NCBI GenBank assembly: GCA_964247055.1
Contig: OZ176050.1
Span: 10,664,001 to 10,728,000 of the forward strand
Direction: 5' to 3'
DNA length: 64,000 bases
Origin: Paragordius varius
Lineage: Eukaryota > Nematomorpha
Each line of letters starts with the position of its first letter. Positions within the stretch are counted from its first letter, which is position 1. Under the pieces are notes generated by a model that saw only the letters and a list, made by a program, of their open reading frames with translations, had not been told where the DNA came from and did not search any database. Below are positions 27,225 through 39,228 of the stretch, one piece after another. Made by a program: the position numbers and the translations under genes.

Positions 27225-27545
27225 GTGGGATACCCCAGGCTTGTTTAAAAATACTTCAAAAAATATGGAAGGAATCAAAACAATGGCAAAAGTTTGCACT
27301 TATATAACATTAATGAACCGAAATAAAAAAATCAATCAAAAATTTTGTCAACCTGACATACATTCATGCATTAGCTATTAAAAATAATACAAAATAAACC
27401 ACTTTTTCTATTTCTATCATTTAAATAAAAAATTAGCTTTATTTTTGGCTTTAAAATTAAATAATACGATATTTTGCAAAAATGTTGCAAAATAAAAATG
27501 GCGTCGAAGTAAGATATTGTATTTATTTAAAACCAAATTTTATTA
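27225..27545 (-). repeat. 'GCGTCGAAG' MITE-like repeat, copy 2
   Basis: Near-complete reverse complement of 757-1165, running from 'gataccccaggcttgttt' to 'aaaatggcgtcgaagtaa'. It is non-coding. Confidence 0.6.
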
Positions 27546-28064
27546 AAATATTTCGGCTTATTTATACAATTGTTATTAGGAGAAAAGTATAAATTTAACT
27601 TAGGACCATTTCTTTCAGTATTTTTTCAAAAATATCAACTTAAATATAGTCGGGGGTATTTAGATACCCCAATTCGATTCGAAGTGTTAATATAACAAAA
27701 ATAAATCAAATATTAAATTCACTAAATGAAATTAACTTAATCTGTAAGCAAGACTTGGTGTTATTCTGACACATTCAATTACAAAAAAATATGGTATTTT
27801 TTTATTATTCTGTAATAAATTTATTACGTAATTTGATAAAAAAAATTAAATTTTATATTTTTTATAAGCCATCGTTTAAGGTTAAAAATAAACCTAACTG
27901 ATAACTGATATATTAATACATATAAATCATTATTTATGGTTAGTATAAGGATTGTTACATGTACAATTACACATAAGGATACCAAATAATGAAAATATCA
28001 TATTTAATTTAATATTTTTTACACAAACCTGAATAAAAATCATGTTAAAATGTCCTTAGATACA

Positions 28065-28435
28065 AATTGGGGTAGTTGACGACCCCAGGTACCTCTTAAA
28101 ATCAAATCATATGTAAAATATGGGATGTTCTGAATCCGTAAACAGTTTTCACTTATATATAATATTGATGCACCAAAATATATGAATTTTTTTAAAAAAT
28201 ATGACTTGATTTCATATTATACAGGAGGCAAAAATTAGGGTAGCATGGATGCATGAGCTCAAATAATAAATATTGGCTAATTACCAATTTTTCTGGGTTT
28301 ATCTGTCTTTATTGTTCATATGTAATAAAAGATTAACTTAAATTTAACGGTAGAATCCAACAAAACACGATATTTTTCTAAAAGGTTTGAAGTAAAAATG
28401 ATGGCAAAATGGCTTGATATGGAATAGGCTCTAAA
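28065..28435 (-). repeat. 'GCGTCGAAG' repeat family, diverged copy 3
   Basis: It begins 'ggggtagttgacgaccccaggtacctc' and ends 'gtaaaaatgatggcaaaatggc', the same order as copy 2 but more diverged. The start closely resembles the start of copy 4 at 37125. Confidence 0.45.
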
Positions 28436-29737
28436 CTTAAATTTATTTTATGTTAGCTAATTTAAATTATTTTTATGAATATGAAAGCATAGATTTAAAT
28501 GATGACGGTTAAATTAATATCAATTTAAAGTTGGCCTGGGGCAACCAGTTAAGGGAATTCAAAGCTACGTGTTAAAAAAATTTATGGTTTTGCAACTTTT
28601 AAATAAGCACCCTTGTTTTGTGTTATTTTGGATCTTTTTAAAAAAATAATTTGCGCCAAGCGTTTAAATTTTAATTATTGCTCAATTACTGAATAATCTT
28701 AATTTACTGTTTTGGACTGCACCATTTGTAATTGTCAAAACCTTTAAAAGGATTCTAAAATGTTTTTGTCAATTCAGTTAATTTTTATTTTGAGTCTTTT
28801 TTTCTAAACTTTTCCAAAACAAATATTTATTACATTTTTGTTGGTTAGCGTTACTAACTCTACGTTGATTATCATTTTGTTTTTTTATAATTATTCCCCA
28901 ATGATTTTTATCTCAATTTATAAATCTTACCATGATATTTAAGTATAATATAATATGGCAAGTTTCATATATTAATAACTGTATATGCTACTTTTGAGAT
29001 TTTTCGGAAAAAATTAAGTTATAAATTTAAAAACTCACTCAAGTTATTATATCCGTTAAAGGTTTTATAACTGTGGGGTCATCAAGATTTTTTTGAAAAA
29101 TAAAATTAACTAAGGTATGATGTGATGTGATGTGACAAGACATATAATTTTAAAACGTTATCTTCCAACATCTTTTAAAAAATATGCCAAGTAATCTAAT
29201 CTCCAAAATTAATACTTGTATATATATATCATTTATTTTATTATTTATTTAATATATAAATATCGTTTTTTTTCGTAATTATATCCAAACTTTTAGGCGT
29301 TTTCAAAAAAAGTCATTTGTCATTTTTTCTGGTATTATCTACTTATTTCTCTTATCCTCAATAACTCTTTGGAAAACCAGTTCAAAACACCCAAAACTTA
29401 ACTTTTTTTATATCGCAACCATTTTTATAACTTTTTAAACTTAGCAGTTAAAATCCTACACCTTAAAAACCTGAAACTAATATTATAATAACAGCATAAT
29501 TGGATTTTACTTTATATACTACAGGTCACCACCACACGACATATTTAAAATATACAAAATATTGAGCGTGCATACGTATATATAGAGAAACGTATTTTTA
29601 TCGGATATCATTTTCTCTATTTTTTTATTTTATTTACTTTCATTTTTAGTTAACACCCCCAGTTTTTTATCTCTGTTCCTTTTAAAGCAATATATCCCTC
29701 TTGAAAAAGTTGAATTAATCACATAACAAATCCATCT

Positions 29738-32700
29738 ATGACAAACCTAAAACAACACAAATTATTTGTGCCCAAGGTTCTGCTAGTAGTTTTTGGAATT
29801 TTGCTATTTTCCACTCAGATCCAGCATGGATTTTGTGCAAGAGTTGATTCCGCCAGTCAGTATGATCAATTTCGTAACAAGGCAGTTTCGGCAGAAATGA
29901 TTCTCCTGGTAAATTATTATTTTTATTAAATACTAGCGTAAATCCCGTGCTGCTACGCAGCCCAAGAAGTCCGTTCTGGGAGGGGGAGGGCTATTTGAAA
30001 AAAGGGACAATAAAATGATCCATAAGTGTGGATTATTTCGAAACATTATTAAATAGTTATGATCTCATAGGATTTTCAAAACGGTGTATTCATATTAATA
30101 TATTGTTTACTGATGTAAAGGCCCCAAATTGACGGCTAACGGAAAAACCCGCTATACTATAATTTTTATCTTTTTATGGGTAATATTTAAAGCCCTTATT
30201 GAACTCGTTTTTTAAATATTTCCATGTTGTAATAAAAATAACTTTTATAACATTAAAAATATTACAAATAGAAACGTCTACTGGAAATCCAGGCCCCCCT
30301 TTTCTAGCCTAAAATCATGACTTAAAAGGATATTCCTTAATATAATGGTTAAATTTATTGTGAAAAAATAGATTATTTGGTGTTCGAAAAGATATCATGT
30401 TGAATAGAGTTCTATCTCATAAAATTATTTTTTAAATGTCTCAACTCCATATTCCAAAAAGCCTCATATTTAGGACCTTTAATCGAATGGATAAGTGCAA
30501 AAACTTCGGATTGGTTTACTTTATAAAAAAAAATATTTGACTAAGTTGCGACTTTTTAAAAATTCCACTTTTATTTACTTATTTCATGCCATATTCAAAA
30601 TTCACTATATAATACTTAAAATCGGGTAAGAAACCAAGTTCAGGGTTTTTAAACATTCAATTATCATTTCTATGATAATATTGTCAATTAATTTTAAAGA
30701 CTAGATGTCAAAACTAATCATTGGATTCGTTCGAAATTCTGAAAAAATCCATTATGCAACCTTTATACTCTTTCAAAGTTTAATCGCTATTTTAATTTTG
30801 TAATACTTTATGGTTATAAACTTTAACTTTAATACTTAATTGGAGTTGATTCTCACGATTCTTTCATTAATGCTTTTAATAACATTCTGTTAGATAAATT
30901 ATCAAACAATATTTTCTAAATTTTTCTTGTGTAATGAAGACCTACCTCCTTATCACACATTTTTGTCACATTCACAAGAATAAATCATAATTAAATATTT
31001 CGCATCTTTTGTCTCCCCTAAACTGTTATATAAATGACATCTCTAATTGATTTAATCATATTTAATATTTATTAATTGCTTTCTTGTTCTTTAACCTTAA
31101 TAAAATTTAAGAAAAAAAAACAATTATAACAGAACAATACGGTATAAGACAATTATTATCCTATTAATTTTAATAGGTAGGTTCGGCATGAGACATTACA
31201 TTGAGCTCAAAAATTTAATTAAATTAATTATATTTGTCAAGCAAATCTATTCAGACAACTATTTTTTAAACATAAGTTCAGTAGGATTTAATAATAAAAA
31301 AGAACGGAGAACGATTTAGTAATAAATTGTAATAAAGGCAGATCCTTGATTGTTAAATTTTAGTTTGATATTATCAGGGATCGAACCGTTTTGGTATTAC
31401 ACAATTTTTTGTGAAGAATTTACGTTTATTTTTACCGGTTTCATTGTTCTTAGTTAATGGTAGTATTTCCACATCTCAATTCGAATGTACAGATAATCTA
31501 CAATGCAAATAAAAAACCAAAAAATATTACAGAAAATTTAATTACTATCTGAATATATATAATACTTTTCTATTTTATAAAATGAGGATTACATTGTATT
31601 AATAAAAGAAGAAAACAAATCGTATTTTTATTACAGTAACCGCGTTAAAAAATGCCAAAATATAAGTTATGTGTCACGGTTCCTCCTGCTCTTCAAAAAA
31701 TTTTGAGAGTGTGACTATGCATTACCGTTAAGCCTATTTAGAAGTTGAATCGTTTCCAAATATTCTAGCTCTTACGAAAGAACCGGCTTCAATACAAACT
31801 TTTGAAACCATATTGATACCATTTCCTGTAAAAAAGATCCCTATGTGGTGTTATAATTATCCTTACTTAAAAAAGCAAATGTTGTTGACTTGAAATATAG
31901 TAAATAGTTTTTTGCAAATAATTAAATAATCTAAAATATTGAAGATGCCGATTTCTATCTAACAAAAATGAGCACCATACATATGTACCCTTCATCAATT
32001 AAAACATTACCTATTCATTTAGGATAACATTGTTTAATTGAACCAATTGTTAGTAACCTTCGTAATAATTGGCCAACAATAAAGTGGGCACTGTATATGT
32101 GCGACATAATTTTTATTAATTGACTGATAAATAGATATCTTAATTTTATCACCCGATAGAAACTCTAACATTTATAAAATGAGTTAGTGATTATCAAAAT
32201 CATACATATTTTCTAAAATTAAAATGTTTATTTAAATATATATTGAAATTAAATTTGATGTTTTTATTAAATACGGATTTTCAAAATCATACATATTTTC
32301 TAAAATTGAAATGTTCATTTTAATGCATTTTGAAATTACATTTGATGTACATAATTTATTCGAAAAGATATGAATGAAATGATGACTCTTGTTAGTATAT
32401 TATAAAAATTTCAGGAGATTTAACCAATAATTTATGGTCCGAATTGAAACAAAAGCTAGCTAAATTTAGTTTCAGATAACTGCATTTTGGAAATTACAGT
32501 AATTGAAATAACACACACAAAATGTAATTAAAAACATAAAGAAAAATATTTTTTTTCAAAGGAAAACTATACTTTTTTAAACCTTAATTTTCCTATATAC
32601 AGTCTTTAATTTAATTACAAATATATATAAATGATTGAGTTACCAATTTACATCACTATTTCATACGTTGCAGTTTAAAACAATAATTATTTTAGAAAAT

Positions 32701-33047
32701 TAAAGTTTAAAAGAGTGTAGCAATCTTTTGAAAAATCTGTCTTTATGTTTTTATATTTTGTCTGTATATTTTCAATTTTTACTGTATATTTATGATTTGA
32801 AGATATTAAGACATTATACTTTATATGAATACCCATTTTAAAATAATTTTTAAACAATTTTTTTATTTTAATTTTATATATTAATATCATGGCGTAGAAA
32901 ATTCAAGAAAACGCGGCAGAAACCGTGAGACTCATAAGCGTACTTTTAGATTCGAGTCCAATCGTTAGCAAACGCAATTCGGAGATGTTAAACAGCTTGT
33001 TGGGTCTTAATTTGGGACAACTGGAAAGAGCGGGAAAGAAAAAATGA
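29738..33047 (+). CDS. PDF: Pigment-dispersing factor (PDF) neuropeptide precursor
   Basis: Two exons, 29738-29908 and 32898-33047, join in phase 0 to give a 106-aa preprohormone. Residues 1 to about 35 form a signal peptide (hydrophobic core VLLVVFGILLF, likely cut after GFCA). A spacer with an acidic/hydrophobic stretch leads to a KR cleavage site at 82-83. The peptide that follows, NSEMLNSLLGLNLGQLERA, is followed by Gly103 (amide donor) and a KKK end. The pattern N-x-E-[LM]-[IL]-N-x-L-[IL]-G-[ML]-x-L-G-x-L matches nematode PDF-1 peptides and, more loosely, arthropod PDH. PDF acts through a secretin-class GPCR in locomotor and rhythm circuits. The single 2.99-kb intron carries a Helitron 3' end just 25 nt after the donor and a Tc1/mariner MITE. 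The architecture of signal peptide, propeptide and one C-terminal amidated peptide is typical. Confidence 0.9.
29933..30010 (-). mobile_element. Helitron 3' terminus in the PDF intron
   Basis: Read on the - strand it ends GCTGCGTAGCAGC (hairpin) then ~12 nt then CTAG, immediately followed by T. This is the diagnostic Helitron 3' end with insertion at A|T. It matches the end at 36775 almost base for base, including the flanking GGACTTC block. How far the element extends to the right was not determined; no 5' TC end was recognised, so the far boundary is open. Confidence 0.7.
32497..32784. mobile_element. Tc1/mariner-type MITE in the PDF intron
   Basis: CAGTAATTGAAAT at the left and ATTTTTACTG at the right, flanked by TA on both sides. 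It shares the internal 'aaactatactttttaaaccttaattt' segment with 9662-9921. It is non-coding and ends about 110 bp before the second PDF exon. Confidence 0.7.
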
Positions 33048-33432
33048 TTCTTTTAATTTTAGTACATAATTAAATTTATCGTAATCAAATATATTAACTC
33101 ATCCTATTTATGTCTTAGTAAAGCTTGTTTCTTGTTCATTGTCAATATTTTAACATGTTTTAATTACCATCTTTTTAGCAATTATTATTTTTGATAATTA
33201 AATTATAAAAAAAATTATATGCCAACAATTTTATATAAAATATTCATTCCAATATATCATTATATACCCAAACAACACCTGAAGTGCCTTTTGTCCAAGC
33301 TTCTTTATATTTATTTTTATTGATTGACAATGCATGTTTATTTTACTATAATTTTAACAATTAACTTTTAAATATATTCATGAATAAAAATAAATATTGA
33401 ATTATAACTATTTAATTGTTGTGTTATTTTGA

Positions 33433-35037
33433 AAAATTGCAAACCCCAAATTAGTTTTGTTACCCGCTTTGATTGTAATATTAAACCTGGTTAAAATAAC
33501 CTTATGTATTGTATTGAAAAATACCGAAATTTTTCAGTATAAAGAGGGGGATAATAAATTTTTAACGAATGAATTAGATGAAGAGCCGCCTCAAATAGCC
33601 GATATACAATTGGATGAAATATTGGCTGAACAAATAATCTCAAAGGATATGTTGACAAACACACAATCAACTTTGACATTTAATGATATCGATCAACAAT
33701 ATTTCGAAACTACCAGAGCATATCTTTCTCTAGATACAAAAAATCGCAAAAAGGACATACGTATCAATAATGAAGACACACTCCAAAAATATAGTAATTT
33801 GGTAAAAAACTATACAACAAATTCTCCGAACCATAATTATTCCCAGTTGAAATTTGTACTAGAACCCAAAACATATAGAAATAGAGATGCATTAACTCAC
33901 AACACACACTTTAATAAGTCCGTTTCGGTTACAGTGACACCAGATAATATAATGTACGAGAGCAGAAATTTAAGTCTTAACCACGGTAAAAAAATAGACT
34001 ATATACGATTCAATAAAATTATTAAGGGGCTAAGACATTCACTCAAAGACGTGGAACATTTAATTAAAGATGATTTGTTAAAATTATCTCAAATTTCAAA
34101 ACATTTAAAAGGGAATACCTATAAACGCAGAGATATGGTAGCCATAGGTGATGACAGTGTTCGAAATTATTTTCATAATTTTAGTCAATGGATAGATTGG
34201 GTTAATTTTGCGACTGATCACCAAAAATCTTATAAAAGGCCTGACTCATACATAGATGCCAGGAAGGACAAATGGTCAAATTCTACATCAAAGACAAAGT
34301 TATTAAATTTGCCGAATCAGATAAAATCTAAACAGCTTAAATTTTTATCTAATTTTCCCAACACTGCTGCTAATGATGTTGTGAATATTAAGAACTGGCT
34401 AAATTATAAACATGCAAGCACGTTAAGGAACCATACTAGATTTAATACAAAAAGAACCAAAAATAAACCTCATAATAATTATAAGGACTTAAAAATATAT
34501 AAAATGAATATTAATGAACATCATTACAACAGAGACATGGGAAAAAGTATTCCAAATGAAAACGCTACTAAAACTTTGGTCACCGAGAATTATTTATTAT
34601 CAATAATAAATATTACTCCTTTTGAGAATAAACATAGTAAGACTACTAAATATATGCCTAAAATGTTTTCAACCGCTATATGGCCCACAATTTTTGATTT
34701 TGCAAAAACTGAGAGGAGTTATAAAACAAACATTTTCTTTATGGAAAACACAATGTTGCTAAATAATAATAATAAATATTGGAGTTTGGACACGGAATCG
34801 GCCACAAATGAAATGCCCCCAACTACCTCGCCCTTAAAAAATGGCAAATCTGAAACTAAATTTGGTGGAATCAACGAATTTAATTTTAATAAGGATATGA
34901 TAATAAGATTTACGAAACCGCATTTACATCTATTTACGCATGTTAACAAAGTAGTTTTCAAAACAAAAGCTCTAACTGCCAGTGAAAAGCCGAAAATTAT
35001 ATTTCAATATTTTAGGCAAAAAGGTCCAAGTAGTTGA
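33433..35037 (+). CDS. Orphan Asn/Lys-rich, secreted-looking protein (5' exon not found)
   Basis: A single uninterrupted frame of over 520 codons, the longest in the window, stands out from surrounding AT-rich noise but matches no family I know. No ATG lies at its start; the first Met is about 65 codons in. The likely start is an acceptor 'ccaaattag' at 33454, so an upstream exon with the ATG is expected. The N-terminus of the open part, LLPALIVILNLVKITLCIVL, looks like a signal sequence or membrane anchor. It is followed by many N-glycosylation sequons (NYTT, NFSQ, NSTS, NHTR, NATK, NITP) and several basic pairs. There are no cysteine motifs or repeats. It lies 0.4 kb after PDF on the same strand. 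It could be a fast-evolving secreted glycoprotein or precursor; no function is claimed. Confidence 0.6.
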   Translation, partial: KIANPKLVLLPALIVILNLVKITLCIVLKNTEIFQYKEGDNKFLTNELDEEPPQIADIQLDEILAEQIISKDMLTNTQSTLTFNDIDQQYFETTRAYLSLDTKNRKKDIRINNEDTLQKYSNLVKNYTTNSPNHNYSQLKFVLEPKTYRNRDALTHNTHFNKSVSVTVTPDNIMYESRNLSLNHGKKIDYIRFNKIIKGLRHSLKDVEHLIKDDLLKLSQISKHLKGNTYKRRDMVAIGDDSVRNYFHNFSQWIDWVNFATDHQKSYKRPDSYIDARKDKWSNSTSKTKLLNLPNQIKSKQLKFLSNFPNTAANDVVNIKNWLNYKHASTLRNHTRFNTKRTKNKPHNNYKDLKIYKMNINEHHYNRDMGKSIPNENATKTLVTENYLLSIINITPFENKHSKTTKYMPKMFSTAIWPTIFDFAKTERSYKTNIFFMENTMLLNNNNKYWSLDTESATNEMPPTTSPLKNGKSETKFGGINEFNFNKDMIIRFTKPHLHLFTHVNKVVFKTKALTASEKPKIIFQYFRQKGPSS

Positions 35038-35259
35038 AATCTCGGTTTGTAACATATGATGATAATTATGTCATAAATGTAAAAAGGGATAGAACAAATT
35101 CTTATATGACGGATATATTAAATTTTTTAAGGGGAGAGCGCACATGTTAGGTCTTTTGGCATTATTGAATGCGTATTCCTAATTTTCGAGGCAGTTTTGA
35201 AAAAGTTAAACTAACTAGAAATCAATTTATTTGCGCCTACCGTTAAGTTTTTTAGACCA

Positions 35260-35400
35260 AATGGTAAATTAGGTAAATCACCGTACTCTTTTAAGTTCTA
35301 AGTCCGAAACCGAGCAAGTTTTCCATCATTACTGTCATCTTTGGGCAGGCAAATGTTAAAGCTTTAACAAGTCCTGATTCAATTTATCTGTTCTCTGCAT
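35260..35400 (-). pseudogene. Decayed duplicate of an exon of the 60.9-63.9 kb minus-strand gene
   Basis: The reverse strand resembles the exon at 61928-62110 over roughly 100 bp: 'aagctttaacatttgcctgcccaaagatgacagtaatg' against 'aagcggtaacacttgcctacccaaggctaacagtaatg', about two-thirds identical by eye. Neither of the two candidate frames is open across the whole match, and I see no flanking exons, so it is most likely a pseudoexon left by an old duplication. Confidence 0.45.
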
Positions 35401-35533
35401 ATATAAATTCCAAATTTGTTTTTTTGTGAAAGGCCTATCAAGAATCATAATTCATCTAAAGCTTAACATTAATATTATATCGATGGAAATTTATTTTCAC
35501 TAATACGATAAATCTAATCAGGTATCATTTTAA

Positions 35534-36775
35534 TCTATATATTTATAAAAATGGAAAATGCTGATTTTGTGATCTGGTACAGGAAAACCGGTAGACCCAA
35601 TCAAATCCAAATATCGAAAAAATATAATCATTAATAAATGTCCCGACAATAGCTTCGCCCTTTTTTTGAAATAGGCTCCCAGTTCGGGCCCACCCCGTAT
35701 GAAAAACGGGTTTTTTTGAAAACAGAAGTCCACAAAATCGTGTTTTTGAGACAATTTTCCGGAGAACGTGTTGGACCATTCAATTTCAAATATAATTTTT
35801 GTTTACTTATTTTCGATTGCGCCGAACATAGTCGAGCCACTTTTTTGATTTAGGCCCTCTTTTTACCCGCTCCCCCCGTAAAATGCCATTTTTTTTCAAA
35901 AAAAACAAAGTCTACAAAAATATTTTTTTGATTGTATTTTTTTGTCCACGGTATGAGACTGTAAAAATTCGAGAAAGATTTTTCGTATTGCCTGTTAAAA
36001 GGCAAAAATTTTAGTCAAGCGTTTCTTTGATGATAGATGCTGAGTAAGGAGTATCTATCATATGTATAGCATGTTAAAAGATATATGGATATTAATACAT
36101 TATTTATGGTAATCTATCTATATATTTATAAAAATGGAAAATGCTGGCTTTGTGATCTGGTACAGGAAAACCGGTAGACCCAATCAAATCCAAATATCGA
36201 AAAAATATAATCATTAATAAATGTCCCGACAATAGCTTCGCCCTTTTTTTGAAATAGGCTCCCAGTTCGGGCCCACCCCGTATGAAAAACGGGTTTTTTT
36301 TGAAAACAGAAGTCCACAAAATCGTGTTTTTGAGACAATTTTCCGGAGAACGTGTTGGACCATTCAATTTCAAATATAATTTTTGTTTACTTATTTTCGA
36401 TTGCGCCGAACATAGTCGAGCCACTTTTTTGATTTAGGCCCTCTTTTTACCCGCTCCCCCCGTAAAATGCCATTTTTTTCAAAAAACAAAGTCCACAAAA
36501 ATAATTTTTTAAATCGATTTTTCGCCCTAGGTATGAGACCGTAAAAAATCAATAAAGATTCCACGTATTCCCTGTTAAAAGGCAAAAATTTTAGTCAGGC
36601 GTTTCTTTGATGATAGCTGCTGAGCTATATATTTATAAAAATGGAAAATGCTGGCTTTGTGATCTGGTACAGGAAAACCGGTAGACCCATTCAAATCCAA
36701 ACTTCGAACCCCCCCTCCCCCCCAGAAGTCCGAAGGACTTCCTCGGGCTGCGTAGCAGCACGAGATTCACGCTAG
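35534..36775 (+). mobile_element. Helitron with tandem ~580-bp internal units and intact 3' hairpin end
   Basis: Units start with TCTATATATTTATAAAAATGG at 35534 and at 36117, each after an A. A third, cut-off unit at about 36627 runs into the terminus. The 3' end is GCTGCGTAGCAGC, then ACGAGATTCACG, then CTAG at 36772-36775, followed by T. The units are the reverse-orientation relatives of those at 1-737. Either one element has internal repeats or a second copy has landed beside an older one, since the unit-2 start is itself a good 5' end. There is no Rep/helicase coding, so it is non-autonomous. Confidence 0.75.
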
Positions 36776-37124
36776 TTACCTATAAGAGGCTTTATACCAC
36801 ACACACACAAACATATATATATATATATATAATATCCTGCGATCATCGCGGCTTGATCATAATGAGTTTGTAATCAGATTATGTTCATCTTTTTGTGCGA
36901 TATACAAAAAGTATGGTATATGATTACGTTGGTAAAAAATAAAAAATATTATCAGAAAATCAAATTTTTTTATATATATTAAATTTTTTCTCACCTATTA
37001 ATAACTTGATGAAATATTATATTCTAAAATGCATTGAATTCATGGTCCTTTTTTCCTGTATATTAATTTATAATAAAACTAACCAAAATTTATAATACTT
37101 GTTAACATCATACAAATTATCACT

Positions 37125-37475
37125 GGTTCGATATGAATTGGGTAGTTGGCGACCCCAGAGCTGCTTAATATAAAATATATTAAAAAATATGGAGCGTATT
37201 GACACAATTTTTAAATCATTTATATAACATTGACGTAGCATATAAAAATATTCATTCGAAATGACATGATATTTATGGATAAACCTCAAGGCTTAAATAA
37301 GAAAACATGTGTACAAGATCTAAATTTAAAAATAATTAATAATACTATTTTTTCTGTTATTAATGTAAAATATGGTTTAATACCCTAATTTTAGCGTTAA
37401 AATCTAAAAAATTCGCTTATTAAAATGTTGTGAACTTAAAATGGCGTCGAAATAGTTTGATGTGGTACTTTTTTT
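37125..37475 (-). repeat. 'GCGTCGAAG' repeat family, copy 4
   Basis: It begins 'gaattgggtagttggcgaccccagagctgctta' and ends 'aaaatggcgtcgaaatag', the same order as copies 2 and 3. It is non-coding. Confidence 0.5.
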
Positions 37476-37984
37476 CAAACAAAAATTTATTGACACACTT
37501 TGGCTTATTTTTATTATATTTATTAGAAACATAAATTAAAAAAGGATTTTGAAATTGGCATCTAAGTGTTAATATCTTTGTCACTGGCTAGCAATGATCA
37601 TAAAGAATATAAATGAAAAATAAAAATATATGCATTCTATAGTCTTAAAGGAATATTAAAATAATATATTTTTTATAACCCAAAATTACTGGAGTCAAAT
37701 TTATGGCCACCAAATATGCTTTTGAATTTCGCCAAAAAAATGGCTTGAATTTATACAATAAAAAATAATATTAATTTAATGTGTTGGAGTATAATTCATC
37801 AGCTTCTTTTTTTAATTGTTTTTTCTATTTGTGCAAAGTAAGTATAATAAAACACGATAAATTATAAAAAATTAATACACAGGATTGGCAAAACTTAAAA
37901 AATCCAATATTTCGAATAAACACATTGCCATAAAAAAATGCTAATCAAATTATATTTTGATTAAAAAATCTAGAATTTATGTGC

Positions 37985-38950
37985 TGTTTTTGTTGGCTAT
38001 TACAGGGATTTCAGAAGGTTATTAACACTTAGGAACAGCACCATACCAGAAAATGGCAAAATTCGCGCCCTTTTATTAAAAATCATTTTTGGTAAAGCTA
38101 AATGCTTCGTTCCAAAAAACATCACTGAATATAAACTAGATATAAAATAAATAATTTTAAACTTTAAATTTTATGTGTGGGCTAAGAAATCTTGAATTTT
38201 TAGACCTATCCAAAATGGGCAATCTTAAAAGGCGAAAAAACTGAGAATGCTTGATTTTTTACATATGGACCCTAGATTATAGATCAAAAAAATTCTTTTT
38301 TAAAAATAAATATTTAAAATAAAATTAAATATAGAGTGAAATTTGGTTTAGGAAGTATTTTACTTTGAAGCAAGATGAAAACAGCATAATAACACTTTAA
38401 GATATTATAAAAATTCTTTTTCGATATTCGATCATGCTGAACATTTTTATCAGATAAGGAATACAATTTATAGAGCTTGGCATCATCGAAATTTGTATAA
38501 TATTTCAAATTATTTTCATACCTTTTCACATATGCTTCAAATTCCATAATACTATCTGCAAATTTTTTATAAATTAAATATTAAGGCACAATATATTTAT
38601 TATAACGCTAAAAACTTTTTTCAGTGTGAAATAGTAAACATTTAATATTTCAATCTGACAATTCGGTATTTTAACGGTTTTTAGGGGAACTACCATTTTA
38701 TAAGGGCAAAATTCTCCTTCGGAACTTAAAAATATGTTTTGCTTTATTACTAAGTTTAGTATTTCAATAACATTTTTGCAATCAAGCATTAAGCTTTCAC
38801 CAAAAATTTTATTTAACAATATGCGCCAAAATTTTTCGATTTTACGATATGGAGCAGTTACCAAAAATATGTCATTAACCTTTATACATTACTCTTAGGG
38901 CCAATACCAAAAGCACCATAATAATCTAGAAAATATTTTATCAGAATATA
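37985..38950. repeat. Foldback element, copy 3
   Basis: Outer arms 'aacagcaccataccagaaaatggcaaaattcgcgcc' and 'gcgccaaaatttttcgattttacgatatggagcagtt' are inverted relatives of each other and of the outer arms of the 3150-4625 element. The inner part also pairs, though weakly. It is non-coding. Confidence 0.5.
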
Positions 38951-39228
38951 ATTATTTTATCCGATATTATTTTATATCCGCCGGTTTCATACGCAGTGTA
39001 TATATAGTTCATGTGAATATTTTACTATGTATATCATTTGGTTTAACTATATTTAAGCAAATATAATATTTATATAATAGTTACAATCTTTTTCATATTT
39101 TAAAATATATTATAAAAATTGTTCATATGCATCACTAAAAATCTCCCCATACGAATAGCATGAAGACACACAATCATAAAAAATGCTCATAAAAATTGTA
39201 AGAAATTTTGGGACCAATTTTTTTCCAG

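Larger units (their letters stand above)
23808..29737. other. Gene-poor 5.9-kb AT-rich intergenic region
   Basis: No exon with family similarity was found. The region contains two members of the 'GCGTCGAAG' repeat family (27225-27545 and 28065-28435), with inverted 'gataccccaatt'/'aattggggta' motifs between them at about 27650 and 28065. The rest is AT-rich sequence with only short open frames. Anything immediately upstream of 29738 would be the PDF promoter; no motif is clear. Confidence 0.5.
35038..39228. other. Repeat-filled region between orphan ORF and ACOT9
   Basis: It contains the pseudoexon (35260-35400), the Helitron units, a 'GCGTCGAAG' repeat (37125-37475) and the foldback element copy 3. 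No complete gene was recognised. The 5' part of the ACOT9 gene, including its start codon, is expected in the last few hundred bases but could not be fixed. Confidence 0.5.
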
